64,000 nucleotides of DNA from DAIOXA01 sp050949165 (GTDB lineage: Bacteria > Bacillota > Proteinivoracia > UBA4975): NCBI GenBank assembly GCA_050949165.1, contig JBMNFF010000012.1:1-64000 (forward strand), read 5' to 3'. Positions 1 to 7,684 of the stretch are shown here, one piece after another. Position numbers and translations under genes: made by a program. A model generated the notes under the pieces. It did not search any database. It saw only the letters and a program-made list of their open reading frames with translations, and was not told where the DNA came from. Each line of letters starts with the position of its first letter. Position 1 is the first letter of the stretch.

Positions 1-1
1 G

Positions 2-103
2 TATGCTTTACGTATTGAAAAAATGATTGAAGAAAACGAACTTATTATTGTTGAAGATAAGGACCCTTCACATCCATATGGAAAAGTTTTAAGAAAAGTA
101 TAA
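2..103 (+). CDS. C-terminal end of an unidentified protein (5' truncated by window edge)
   Basis: An open frame runs from the window edge to a TAA stop and gives 33 residues ending KVLRKV. It is rich in Glu, Lys and Ile, and its AT-rich codons differ from the genes further right. The short tail (RIEKMIEEN... then DPSHPYGKVLRK) faintly resembles the end of DUF3658-type proteins, but the fragment is too short to name. No start is visible. Confidence 0.5.
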   Translation, partial: YALRIEKMIEENELIIVEDKDPSHPYGKVLRKV

Positions 104-431
104 GTCTGCTTCGAAAAAAGCTAAACATCTATTAATACTCGCCTACCAATAGCCGTGGATATATTTCCGAGAACTGTGTGTTATCTTGATTGCACAACTG
201 TAAGCTGGATTTTTCAGGATTAGGATTATACCCCAATCTGTCTGCTCGACCAGTAGCAAAATGCGTACATAAGAACATGTCCGGGGTATTTTGGAGCCAG
301 TAAATTTGGGAGAAAAGTTGACAGAAATAAGGCATAGGTTGAGGAGACAGGATAGATGAAAAATTTAATTTTGAGTACATACAAGTAATACCAATATGAG
401 ATGTGCTATTATGGTATTAAAGACCTGTCGG

Positions 432-560
432 ATGTTCAACGATGCCTTTGGCACAAAAGAAAAGAAACTGTATTTTAAACCGCTTGAACACATCGAACAG
501 ATGGTGCAGCAGCGTTTCGGGATGAGTGTGGACGAGCTTTACGTGCTACCCAAGCAGTAG
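432..560 (+). pseudogene. 42-codon gene remnant
   Basis: A short forward frame encodes a basic/hydrophobic peptide (MFNDAFGTKEKK... to ...DELYVLPKQ) that reads like the C-terminus of a larger protein. The open frame extends a few codons upstream of the ATG, with no ribosome binding site. The parent family is not recognised. It is listed only because its composition looks coding. Confidence 0.3.
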
Positions 561-712
561 GGGAGTAAAGTGTGTGTTTTTTATCCGCAAACCTTTCTGA
601 ATACCAGCAATACAGATTTGCTGGCAGTGATTTCCTTCCCGTCAGCGGAAATGAGCACATATCAATGATTGACGTTCTAAGGCACTGGCCCATACGCTTT
701 ATCCTAATCATT

Positions 713-758
713 TGAATTCCCGGTATACCGGTAATTGAGCTCTTGTACCGGGAATTCA
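713..758. repeat. perfect 13-bp inverted repeat (possible operator)
   Basis: TGAATTCCCGGTA at 713-725 is matched exactly by its reverse complement at 746-758, with a 20-base spacer. The left arm also overlaps a second perfect palindrome, CCGGTATACCGG, at 720-731. No T-run follows either arm. It lies ~90 bases before the LuxR-type regulator start, so an operator for that protein is possible; this is inference. Confidence 0.6.
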
Positions 759-849
759 TTGCTTGAAGTTAACGAGGTTTGGAGTTGGCGACGAGTGGCT
801 TAGAAATGCAAAAAAAGGCGGGAACCTCCGTTGAGCTGAGGGGTATAAA

Positions 850-2262
850 ATGAACAGACATAATTTATTAAATCCCCGCAGGCTTTCTATTGCGGCATTT
901 TCATTTTCCTTTGCGTACCTGCTCTCTTTTCTCTTTGAGGGTCAGGTGCTGTACAGCCTGCTGGAAATGCATGGGGTCAATGCCTCTGCATATATATTGG
1001 CTGCCATGATTGCACATTTCATGGGGCTTCTCACCTGCGGTCTGTTTATCAAATCCCGGGCAGCAGCTAAAAGCATGATGCTCGGCGGCATGGGCGTATG
1101 CCTTGTTGCCACTGTCCCCTTCTTTTTTGCTCCCTCCTCTTTATGGTTGGGCGGACTGATTATCAGCGGATACTTTAGCGGCTGCGCGGTGGCAGCATGG
1201 GGATTTTTTCTCAGAGCCTTTACGCCCAAGAACGAGCGCATTAAGTCCTGCGCAGATGTTCTAATTTATTCCAACCTGTTGATGATTGCAGTCAACGTGG
1301 TTGCAATGAATCGCTCACCGCTTATCGGGCTAAGCCTTGCTATGCTTTGCCTTGTAATCGGTATAGCCTTCACTTGGATGCTGTCGGTGGGGCAGGAAAA
1401 TGAGCAGAACAAAAAACTTAAAAACAAGCCGCATGGCGGAATTAAAAACCCACTGCTATGGCTGTGTCTTTTCGTCTTCATCATCACGATTAATTCTGGA
1501 CTGATGTATCAGGTCATCAACCCTGCTTTTGAGCATCTGACGGGGCTGGTGAGTTGGTATTGGGCCGCACCTTATATCGTGGCGCTTGCTATAATGCGCA
1601 ACCTGCCTATGAGAGCAAAGCGTTCGAGAATTTTGTATATCGGAATGGCAATGATTATAGGAGCATTCATCAGCTTTATGCTGTTAGGGCGAAATACTTC
1701 TGACTATCTGATTGTGGATACGCTGATGCTCGGTGCTTGCGGCATTTTTGATCTGTTTTGGTGGAGCATCCTTGGCGAAATGCTGGATTATAGCGACAGC
1801 CCGGCCCAAACCTTTGGCATTGGACTGTCTGCCAATGTATTCGGGGTCCTTTGCGGAGGGGCCTTGGGAATGGCCGTAACATCTACTGGGCTTCCCAGTG
1901 CGGAGGTTGCGGTGATTGCCCTTACTGTGGTTTGCGCTACACTGGTTATGCTGCCGCCGCTAAACAACCAGCTTGTTTTACTGCTAAAAAGCCATGCCTA
2001 CCTTGCCGCTTATGACAATATGAGTCAGTCACAGCAAACAGACATTGTTCGGCAAATTAAAACTCTTGACCCGCTGACTGCCCGGGAGCAGGAGGTTTTG
2101 CAACTGATCCTTTCCGGCAAATCCAACCGTGAGATTGCCGGGGCTTTGTTCATCAGTGAGAATACCGTTAAAACCCACGCAAGGAGTATTTTTTCAAAAT
2201 ACGATGTTTCAAGCCGTGCAGAGCTCATCAGCACCCTGCTGAAAAACCAAACCGGCAGTTGA
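850..2262 (+). CDS. MFS-like 12-TM protein with C-terminal LuxR HTH domain
   Basis: A 470-residue protein. Residues ~1-390 form about twelve hydrophobic segments resembling a major facilitator transporter. Residues ~405-465 are a typical LuxR/GerE helix-turn-helix containing LTAREQEVLQLI and ENTVKTHARSIF. Membrane-bound transporter-LuxR fusions are known from anaerobes such as Eggerthella relatives, usually next to the genes they control, and they probably couple ligand sensing at the membrane to DNA binding. The ATG follows GAGGGGTATAAA. No partner transporter or enzyme is adjacent, so the target is unknown. Ligand unassigned; domain calls are firm. Confidence 0.85.
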   Translation: MNRHNLLNPRRLSIAAFSFSFAYLLSFLFEGQVLYSLLEMHGVNASAYILAAMIAHFMGLLTCGLFIKSRAAAKSMMLGGMGVCLVATVPFFFAPSSLWLGGLIISGYFSGCAVAAWGFFLRAFTPKNERIKSCADVLIYSNLLMIAVNVVAMNRSPLIGLSLAMLCLVIGIAFTWMLSVGQENEQNKKLKNKPHGGIKNPLLWLCLFVFIITINSGLMYQVINPAFEHLTGLVSWYWAAPYIVALAIMRNLPMRAKRSRILYIGMAMIIGAFISFMLLGRNTSDYLIVDTLMLGACGIFDLFWWSILGEMLDYSDSPAQTFGIGLSANVFGVLCGGALGMAVTSTGLPSAEVAVIALTVVCATLVMLPPLNNQLVLLLKSHAYLAAYDNMSQSQQTDIVRQIKTLDPLTAREQEVLQLILSGKSNREIAGALFISENTVKTHARSIFSKYDVSSRAELISTLLKNQTGS

Positions 2263-2287
2263 GTAATAGAAACCGCATAAATACTTG

Positions 2288-2324
2288 GTTTAACAGCCTC
2301 CATCCCAAAGGGGGGAGGGGTTAA
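2288..2324. other. imperfect hairpin after the LuxR-type gene
   Basis: TTTAAC and CCTCC on the left pair with GGAGG and GTTAAA on the right. There is no T-run, so this is at best a weak terminator. Confidence 0.3.
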
Positions 2325-2542
2325 ATGCGCCGAAGCACTTGCAGCGCAATATGTTTTGAGAAACCATGCCATGAGCTCACATACTGCTTCAACATAAACG
2401 ATTATATGGTTGATAAGATAACCAGTAATTGGTAAGATGTTATTGAACAGTGAGCCTGAAACAGAGTTAATATCCGGCACAATATGGTGGGTCAGAATCC
2501 ATGCAGGATTACCAATACTATCTAAAGAGAGGGGATTTATTT

Positions 2543-3010
2543 ATGAAAGGCAATCCAAAGCTTATTGAAACGCTGAACGCCTTGCTTGCGGACGAGCTTG
2601 CGGCCATCAACCAGTACACTGTGCACGCAGAAATGTGCGAGGACTGGGGTTATGGTAAGTTGCATGAAAGCTTTGAGAAGCGGGCAATAGAAGAAATGAG
2701 ACATGCCGAAATGCTTATCGGCAGGATTTTGTACCTCGGTGGAAAACCTGTCGTAACAGAGCTGAGTAATATTCATATCGGAGAGAACGTTCCCAAGCAA
2801 GTAGATTTCGACCTCGCTGCCGAGGAAGGCGCCATCAAAGCTTACAATGACGCCATAGCGCTTGCTGGTGAGGTGGGCGACCACGTAACGAGGGATATGC
2901 TTATCCAAATTCTAAAAGACGAAGATCGTCATGCGGATGAACTTGAAGAGCTTTCGGACCAGATTGAGCAGATGACTTTGTCTATATTCTTGACAACTCA
3001 AGTTGATTAG
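2543..3010 (+). CDS. bfr: bacterioferritin
   Basis: A 155-residue four-helix-bundle ferritin that oxidises Fe(II) and stores iron in a 24-mer cytosolic shell. The start at 2543 is chosen because it follows AGAGAGGGG at good spacing and puts the canonical residues at textbook numbers: Glu18, Tyr25, Glu51 and His54 at the ferroxidase centre, with the heme-ligand Met52. A second EDRHADE motif supplies the remaining metal ligands. It stands alone with its own terminator. The last ten or so residues (TLSIFLTTQVD) diverge from the usual C-terminus. The family call is secure. Confidence 0.93.
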   Translation: MKGNPKLIETLNALLADELAAINQYTVHAEMCEDWGYGKLHESFEKRAIEEMRHAEMLIGRILYLGGKPVVTELSNIHIGENVPKQVDFDLAAEEGAIKAYNDAIALAGEVGDHVTRDMLIQILKDEDRHADELEELSDQIEQMTLSIFLTTQVD

Positions 3011-3022
3011 TTCTGCGCTTTC

Positions 3023-3051
3023 AAGGGGCTGTAGCAATTACAGCCCCTTTT
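3023..3051 (+). terminator. intrinsic terminator of bfr
   Basis: An 11-bp perfect stem (AAGGGGCTGTA with its complement) has a 5-base loop and runs into TTTT. Confidence 0.85.
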
Positions 3052-3140
3052 GTGTATTAAAATGCTGCCAAGGGGGAGGGCAAAAAATTTTCAGGCGAAG
3101 GTGTCGCTCAGTCTGTTTCATGTTATCCGGAGGATATATA

Positions 3141-3242
3141 ATGGTGGAAGAAAAAGCAGCAGCCACGTTGATGGCGTGGCGCAGAGGGCACGGGCAAAGT
3201 GATAGCGATTGGGTAGACCTGAGACAAGAATGGAGAGGATGA
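3141..3242 (+). CDS. 33-residue hypothetical protein
   Basis: A short frame with a strong ribosome binding site (CCGGAGG, 7 bases before ATG) that ends four bases before the next gene, so it is probably translated with it. The peptide is acidic and Trp-rich (ends DLRQEWRG). It may be a leader peptide or a remnant of a longer gene. No family is recognised. Confidence 0.4.
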   Translation: MVEEKAAATLMAWRRGHGQSDSDWVDLRQEWRG

Positions 3243-3246
3243 GCAC

Positions 3247-3615
3247 ATGAATCATTTTCAGGAGTATATAGATAGCGTTGACGATCCGGATAAAAGAGAA
3301 CGGGTGGAAAGCATCATAAAATGTGTAAAAAAGGCCTTTCCCCAGCTTAAAGAGGAAATCAAGTGGAATCAACCAATGTTCACCGACCATGGCACCTTTA
3401 TTACAGGCTTTAGTGTGGCCAAGACTCATATAGCTGTTGCACCTGAAGCAGCAGCTATAAAGCTTTTCGAAAAGGAAATAAAGGCAGCCGGGTATTCTTA
3501 CACCAAGGGGCTGTTTAGGATCAAATGGACCGATGAAGTAGATTACCAGTTGATCCGAAAAATTGTTGCCCATAACATAGAGGACAAAAAAGATACTGTT
3601 AAGTTTTGGAGATGA
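3247..3615 (+). CDS. DUF1801/YdhG-like iron chaperone (frataxin-like fold)
   Basis: A 122-residue protein of the DUF1801/YdhG family. It has the N-terminal signature YIDSVDDPDKRERVE, the central IKWNQPMF, and a C-terminal Ile/Arg-rich segment. The Bacillus member (Fra) folds like frataxin and delivers iron for Fe-S and heme assembly; that role here is by family analogy. It sits directly after the small frame at 3141 and ~230 bases after bacterioferritin, so an iron-handling context is plausible. Confidence 0.8.
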   Translation: MNHFQEYIDSVDDPDKRERVESIIKCVKKAFPQLKEEIKWNQPMFTDHGTFITGFSVAKTHIAVAPEAAAIKLFEKEIKAAGYSYTKGLFRIKWTDEVDYQLIRKIVAHNIEDKKDTVKFWR

Positions 3616-3704
3616 CCTATCCAACTGGAGCCTGTTGAGTGAGAACGTAAAGTCGCCCGGATACTGTGGTATTATAATCTAAAAGAGAATGGAGGAGGCA
3701 AATT

Positions 3705-4061
3705 ATGATCTTTGTTTGTTATCCGAAATGCACCACCTGCCAGAAGGCCAGGAAGTGGCTGGAGGCAAAGGGGATAGCCTTTGAAGAGAGGCATATCAAA
3801 GAAGACAACCCAACGATCGAGGAATTAAAGGGCTGGCATAAAAAGAGCGGTCTGCCCCTGAAGAAGTTTTTCAATACCAGCGGAATGCTGTACAGGGAAT
3901 TGAGGTTGAAGGACAAGCTCCCGACCATGAGCGAGGAAGAACAGTTCAGCCTGCTGGCCTCGGACGGTATGCTGGTTAAGCGTCCCATTCTCATCGGCGA
4001 CGGCTTTGTTCTGGCAGGCTTTAGGGAGTCCGATTGGGAAGCTGCACTCGGCCTGAAATGA
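3705..4061 (+). CDS. ArsC/Spx family thioredoxin-fold protein
   Basis: A 118-residue protein of the arsenate reductase-like/Spx family. YPKCTTCQKARKWL near the N-terminus carries the CxxC pair, and KRPILIGD lies in the C-terminal part. Family members include glutaredoxin-type arsenate reductases and the redox regulators Spx and MgsR. The absence of other ars genes nearby argues against dedicated arsenate resistance. The start has AGGAGG upstream. The exact function is undetermined. Confidence 0.85.
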   Translation: MIFVCYPKCTTCQKARKWLEAKGIAFEERHIKEDNPTIEELKGWHKKSGLPLKKFFNTSGMLYRELRLKDKLPTMSEEEQFSLLASDGMLVKRPILIGDGFVLAGFRESDWEAALGLK

Positions 4062-4078
4062 CTTATATGGAGGCAGAC

Positions 4079-4660
4079 ATGTCGGTATTTGAGGACATTA
4101 AAGGGGAAATAATGACGGACCCCATGAATGAGCCCTATACGAGGGAGGGGATCCCACCTCTGTTCAAGGCTTCCCAAAATGCCCGGATTGCCATTGTTGG
4201 GCAAGCGCCAGGGCGCAAGGCCGAAGAAACTCGTTTGTTCTGGAACGATTTAAGCGGCGATCGCCTGCGGGAGTGGTTGGGGGTATCGCGCCAGGAATTC
4301 TATGAGACTGACCGGATTGCCCAGTTACCCATGGATTTCTACTACCCGGGTAAAGCCAAACAGGGGGATTTGCCGCCCCGCAAGGGATTCGCTGAAAAAT
4401 GGCATCCCCGGCTGCTGGCAGAAATGCCAAAGATTGAAACGATAATCCTCATCGGCAATTACGCGCAAAAATACTACCTTGGCAATAGAAGAGGGAAAAA
4501 CTTAACTGAAACGGTAAGGGACTTCAAAAACTACCTGCCCCGGTATTTGCCTTTGGTTCACCCTTCCCCACTGAACATCGGGTGGTTCCAACGAAATCCT
4601 TGGTTTGAAAGCGACGTATTGCCCGTCCTGAAAGAAATCGTGAGAGATAGCTTGGATTAG
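4079..4660 (+). CDS. uracil-DNA glycosylase superfamily protein
   Basis: A 193-residue protein of the UDG-like superfamily (COG1573). It has VGQAPGRKAEE in the active-site region near residue 42 and LVHPSPLNIGWFQRNPWF near the C-terminus, the latter matching the superfamily's His-Pro-Ser-Pro loop. It should act on damaged or uracil-containing DNA, but substrate specificity is unknown. An in-frame start at 4034 exists, but the one at 4079 has GGAGG six bases upstream and begins after the preceding gene ends. Confidence 0.8.
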   Translation: MSVFEDIKGEIMTDPMNEPYTREGIPPLFKASQNARIAIVGQAPGRKAEETRLFWNDLSGDRLREWLGVSRQEFYETDRIAQLPMDFYYPGKAKQGDLPPRKGFAEKWHPRLLAEMPKIETIILIGNYAQKYYLGNRRGKNLTETVRDFKNYLPRYLPLVHPSPLNIGWFQRNPWFESDVLPVLKEIVRDSLD

Positions 4661-4708
4661 GTTCCCTGTATCAGTGGGCTGAATAAGCCATGGGGGGCGT
4701 TACACTAT

Positions 4709-5404
4709 ATGAATATACTGGTCGCAGACGACGAGAAGGACATTCGAAACTTAATTAAGCTCAGCCTGGAAGCAAGCGGGTATATCGTATTGACGGCCCA
4801 AGACGGCAAGGAAGCATGGGATATCGTTGCGGCCCAAGAGGTCCACCTGGCCATCCTGGATGTAATGATGCCGGTTATAGACGGGTTCAACCTTCTCCGT
4901 AAAATCCGGGAACACAGTACTCTGCCGGTTATCTTCCTGACCGCAAGGGCGGACGACATGGACAAGGTATTGGGGCTTGGTCTGGGTGCAGACGACTATC
5001 TTGTCAAACCCTTTTCCACTGCCGAGTTGGTGGCCCGGGTAGGTGCACAGCTGAGGCGGAACAATGTGTACCTTGCCCAGAAGGGACAAGCCCCGGCTCG
5101 CCTTACGTACGGAAACTTGTCCATAGACAAGGAAAAATGTTGCGCATATAAGGGCGGAGAACTGATTAAGCTGGGCGCAAAGGAATACAAGCTGCTTCTG
5201 CACTTTCTCGAGCACCCGGAGAGGGTATTTACAAAAAGGCAGCTATATCACGCGGTATGGGGCGAGGAATTTTACTTTGACGATAACACCGTGATGGTGC
5301 ACATCAGCCGCATCAGGAACCGGATTGAGGACGACCCGCAAAAACCCAAGTATCTGAAAACCATTCGCGGCATCGGGTATAAGCTTCATTACACAGGTGA
5401 ATAG
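4709..5404 (+). CDS. OmpR/PhoB-family response regulator
   Basis: A 231-residue protein with an N-terminal receiver domain: acidic pair Asp7/Asp8, phospho-acceptor Asp51 in AILDVMMP, and the conserved Lys in DDYLVKPF. The C-terminal winged helix (~135-228) ends with TIRGIGYKL. Sequence and length resemble VanR-type regulators. It is translationally close (2 bases) to the downstream sensor kinase, its cognate partner. A tandem TTTAAG box just beyond the kinase gene is a candidate target. Confidence 0.93.
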   Translation: MNILVADDEKDIRNLIKLSLEASGYIVLTAQDGKEAWDIVAAQEVHLAILDVMMPVIDGFNLLRKIREHSTLPVIFLTARADDMDKVLGLGLGADDYLVKPFSTAELVARVGAQLRRNNVYLAQKGQAPARLTYGNLSIDKEKCCAYKGGELIKLGAKEYKLLLHFLEHPERVFTKRQLYHAVWGEEFYFDDNTVMVHISRIRNRIEDDPQKPKYLKTIRGIGYKLHYTGE

Positions 5405-5406
5405 CC

Positions 5407-6807
5407 GTGAAAAGAAAACTCTCCAGTCAGTTTTTCGGCAATTCCCTGCTGATATTTTTTTTGACAATACTGGTTACGGCACTGGCATTTGTTCTATTGT
5501 CCTTCGCCAGCAGCCTGATTTCTGGTTCGCTGGCCAAAAACCGGTATCCCGCCAGCGCTATTGTCAGAGACGATTTCAGGCAGATTGACGCAACCGCTGT
5601 CGTGCAAAGCGGCGGAGGCGTGCAGGTCGTGGACAAGGAGTACCGGATTGTTTTATCCAGCGGCCTTAACACCATTGGGAAGGATAAGCTGACTACCGAA
5701 GAATTTACAGCATTTTTGACGGAAAGCAAGAGCAAGCCCTACCATTACGACATTCTCTACCATCCCCAAGGCGAGTTCTGGCTGATTGTTACATTCCCCA
5801 CCTCCATCCGCTTGGATTTTTCCCTGGTGCATAACAGAGAAGCCGCCGCTGGTGACTTCTGGCGGGCGGGTTTTGCGATTGCTTTGGTGGCGTCGATTTA
5901 TCTCCTGATCCTCGCCCTCTTCGCTTTTTTCTATTCGCGGGTCACGGCGGCAAGCATAACCGTGCCTTTGAAAAAACTCTGCGAGGGCACCAGGCTTTTG
6001 CGGGAAGGGGATTATTCTGTTCGGGTGGATTTGCGACTAAAGAATGAGTTTGCCGAGCTCCAGGACACCTTTAACGAAATGGCCGCCCGGATTGAGCAAG
6101 AAATTTCCCTGCGCAAGAAGTCAGAGGAGGACCGGCGGCGCTTGATCCTCGACATTTCCCATGACCTGAAAAATCCAATGTCCAGCATACAGGGCTATGC
6201 GGAGTTACTTATGAAGGCGTCCGGCATGACCGAGCAGGAGCGCAAGGAACAGCTTGATATCATTCTCAATAACAGCAAAAGGGCAAATAAGCTGCTTACC
6301 GAGTTGTTTGAGCTTTCCCAAATGGACAGCCCGGAGTTTTCATTAAGGCTGGCGAGAACCGATATCTGCGAATATATCCGGCAAATATGCGGCGAGCTCC
6401 TGCCGCTCTTGGAGCGCGAGAGATTTGCATATGAATTCGATATTTGCGAAGACAGCGTTTTTGTAATGCTGGACACCGACCGGTTTGGCCGAATCATGCA
6501 TAACCTGACGAATAATGCGGTGCGGCACAACCCCCGGGGCACGCTGATTGCTGTAAGCCTGAAGGTGCAAAATAAGCAAGTGGTGATTGACTTCAGTGAC
6601 GATGGGATCGGAATTCCAGCCCAGCTTGCGGACAACATCTTTAAGCCCTTTGTTCGGGGGGACAGTTCCCGCAATTCCACTACCGGTGGCAGCGGATTGG
6701 GTCTGTCCATAGCGAAAAAAATAGCCCAGGCCCACGGAGGGGATTTGACTCTGCTGCTCAGCGAGAAGAGGGGCAGCACTTTTCGGGTTACGGTTCCCGT
6801 GATTTAA
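5407..6807 (+). CDS. sensor histidine kinase
   Basis: A 466-residue membrane kinase with a GTG start two bases after the response regulator stop. TM1 is at ~12-36, an extracytoplasmic sensor loop at ~37-150, TM2 at ~153-175, a HAMP linker, then a HisKA domain with phospho-accepting His252 in DISHDLKNP. The HATPase_c domain has N-box NLTNNAVRHN, DDGIGIP and GGSGLGLSI. The domain order matches VanS-type kinases responding to envelope signals. The signal is unknown. Confidence 0.93.
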   Translation: MKRKLSSQFFGNSLLIFFLTILVTALAFVLLSFASSLISGSLAKNRYPASAIVRDDFRQIDATAVVQSGGGVQVVDKEYRIVLSSGLNTIGKDKLTTEEFTAFLTESKSKPYHYDILYHPQGEFWLIVTFPTSIRLDFSLVHNREAAAGDFWRAGFAIALVASIYLLILALFAFFYSRVTAASITVPLKKLCEGTRLLREGDYSVRVDLRLKNEFAELQDTFNEMAARIEQEISLRKKSEEDRRRLILDISHDLKNPMSSIQGYAELLMKASGMTEQERKEQLDIILNNSKRANKLLTELFELSQMDSPEFSLRLARTDICEYIRQICGELLPLLERERFAYEFDICEDSVFVMLDTDRFGRIMHNLTNNAVRHNPRGTLIAVSLKVQNKQVVIDFSDDGIGIPAQLADNIFKPFVRGDSSRNSTTGGSGLGLSIAKKIAQAHGGDLTLLLSEKRGSTFRVTVPVI

Positions 6808-6857
6808 GGAAGATTTAAGGTTCATATCAGCTGTATGAAAGGTTCGCTGGCTATGAT
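6803..6857 (+). promoter_or_regulatory. candidate response-regulator box and promoter
   Basis: TTTAAG-N5-TTTAAG at 6803-6819 is an 11-bp-pitch direct repeat of the kind bound by OmpR-family dimers, and it matches the PmrA/BasR-type consensus YTTAAK-N5-YTTAAK. A TATGAT at 6852-6857 could be the -10, which would place the box just upstream of a weak -35, as in activated promoters. A 10-bp inverted repeat (6826-6835/6873-6882) brackets the promoter. Binding by the adjacent regulator is inferred. Confidence 0.5.
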
Positions 6858-6902
6858 AGCAATGAGCCTGAATACAGCTGATTTTATTTTAGGAGGGTTA
6901 AT

Positions 6903-7070
6903 ATGAAACAAGAACATGGCGCGGGGATCCTGATAATTCTGATCTCCTTGCTCTTGCATTATTCTCACGAGCGAGTATGGAAATTAACAGAGGCATGGAA
7001 GTGCAGTAAAGACGCATCGCCTTCCAGGACTTATGTCATCGCACTCAGATGCCTGGGTGAGTCTTTCTGA
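6903..7070 (+). CDS. 55-residue small membrane protein
   Basis: A short frame preceded by AGGAGGG, an excellent ribosome binding site. Residues ~8-20 are hydrophobic (GILIILISLLLHY), followed by a basic tail with two Cys. It lies immediately downstream of the candidate response-regulator box and could be a small regulatory or stress membrane peptide of that system. No family is recognised. Confidence 0.5.
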   Translation: MKQEHGAGILIILISLLLHYSHERVWKLTEAWKCSKDASPSRTYVIALRCLGESF

Positions 7071-7120
7071 TAACCGGTATTATAGTCTTATGCAGTGGCT
7101 GGATATTGAGGTGAGTTGAG

Positions 7121-7672
7121 GTGAAGTATGAACCTACGCTTCTGGAGATATTTCTGACTAAGCTCGCGTTTATCTTTTACGGCCAATCTGTCTACCAGGC
7201 CTTCGCCGACCGTCTGCCCCTGGAGGGCGGGGAGCGGGTTCTGGATTTCGGGTCTGGCATGGGGACGGTTGCCTATTTCATTGCCCCAAAGCTGCCCCGC
7301 GGGCAATTGACCTGTCAGGACATTTCCCGGCGCTGGCTGAATGCCTGTCGGAAAACACTGCGCCGCCATGGCAATGTGGCGTTTCTGCAGGGGGGATATC
7401 AGCTGCTTAGAAATGAGAGTTATGATGTCGCATACTGCCACTTTGTATTACACGACATTCCGGAGCGTGAGTTGGAAAGGGTCATTCCAGGGTTGGCTGG
7501 AGCCCTGAAGCCTGGCGGTGTTCTGGTTTTCCGGGAACCGCTCAAGGAAACGGTGAAATTAGGCGCAATCAAGCGTCTGGCAGAGCACAGCAGGCTGATC
7601 CTCAAGGGCAGCCGCATCACTGATATTCCCATGCTGGGAAATGCCCTTGAAAGCATATACGTCAAAGAATAA
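7121..7672 (+). CDS. class I SAM-dependent methyltransferase
   Basis: A 183-residue methyltransferase with motif I VLDFGSGMGTVAYF near residue 40 and the post-motif HDIPERELERVI typical of UbiE/Methyltransf_11-like enzymes. The GTG start follows GAGGTGAG. An out-of-frame ATG seven bases later can be ignored. It is followed 12 bases later by an alpha/beta hydrolase, so the two and the small lipoprotein after them may form an operon. Substrate unknown. Confidence 0.8.
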   Translation: MKYEPTLLEIFLTKLAFIFYGQSVYQAFADRLPLEGGERVLDFGSGMGTVAYFIAPKLPRGQLTCQDISRRWLNACRKTLRRHGNVAFLQGGYQLLRNESYDVAYCHFVLHDIPERELERVIPGLAGALKPGGVLVFREPLKETVKLGAIKRLAEHSRLILKGSRITDIPMLGNALESIYVKE

Positions 7673-7684
7673 CGGAGGGTTACC

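Larger units (their letters stand above)
104..849. other. 746-base AT-rich stretch with remnants and an inverted repeat
   Basis: No convincing complete gene is seen. A reverse-strand frame at 132-380 (82 codons) has no ribosome binding site or recognisable motif. A 42-codon forward fragment lies at 432-560, and a perfect 13-bp inverted repeat lies about 90 bases before the next gene. The composition is more AT-rich than the rest of the window, suggesting decayed or acquired DNA. Confidence 0.5.

Noticed and set aside
132..380. 82-codon reverse frame near the left edge
   Set aside because: No ribosome binding site, no family resemblance; kept only as part of the intergenic note.
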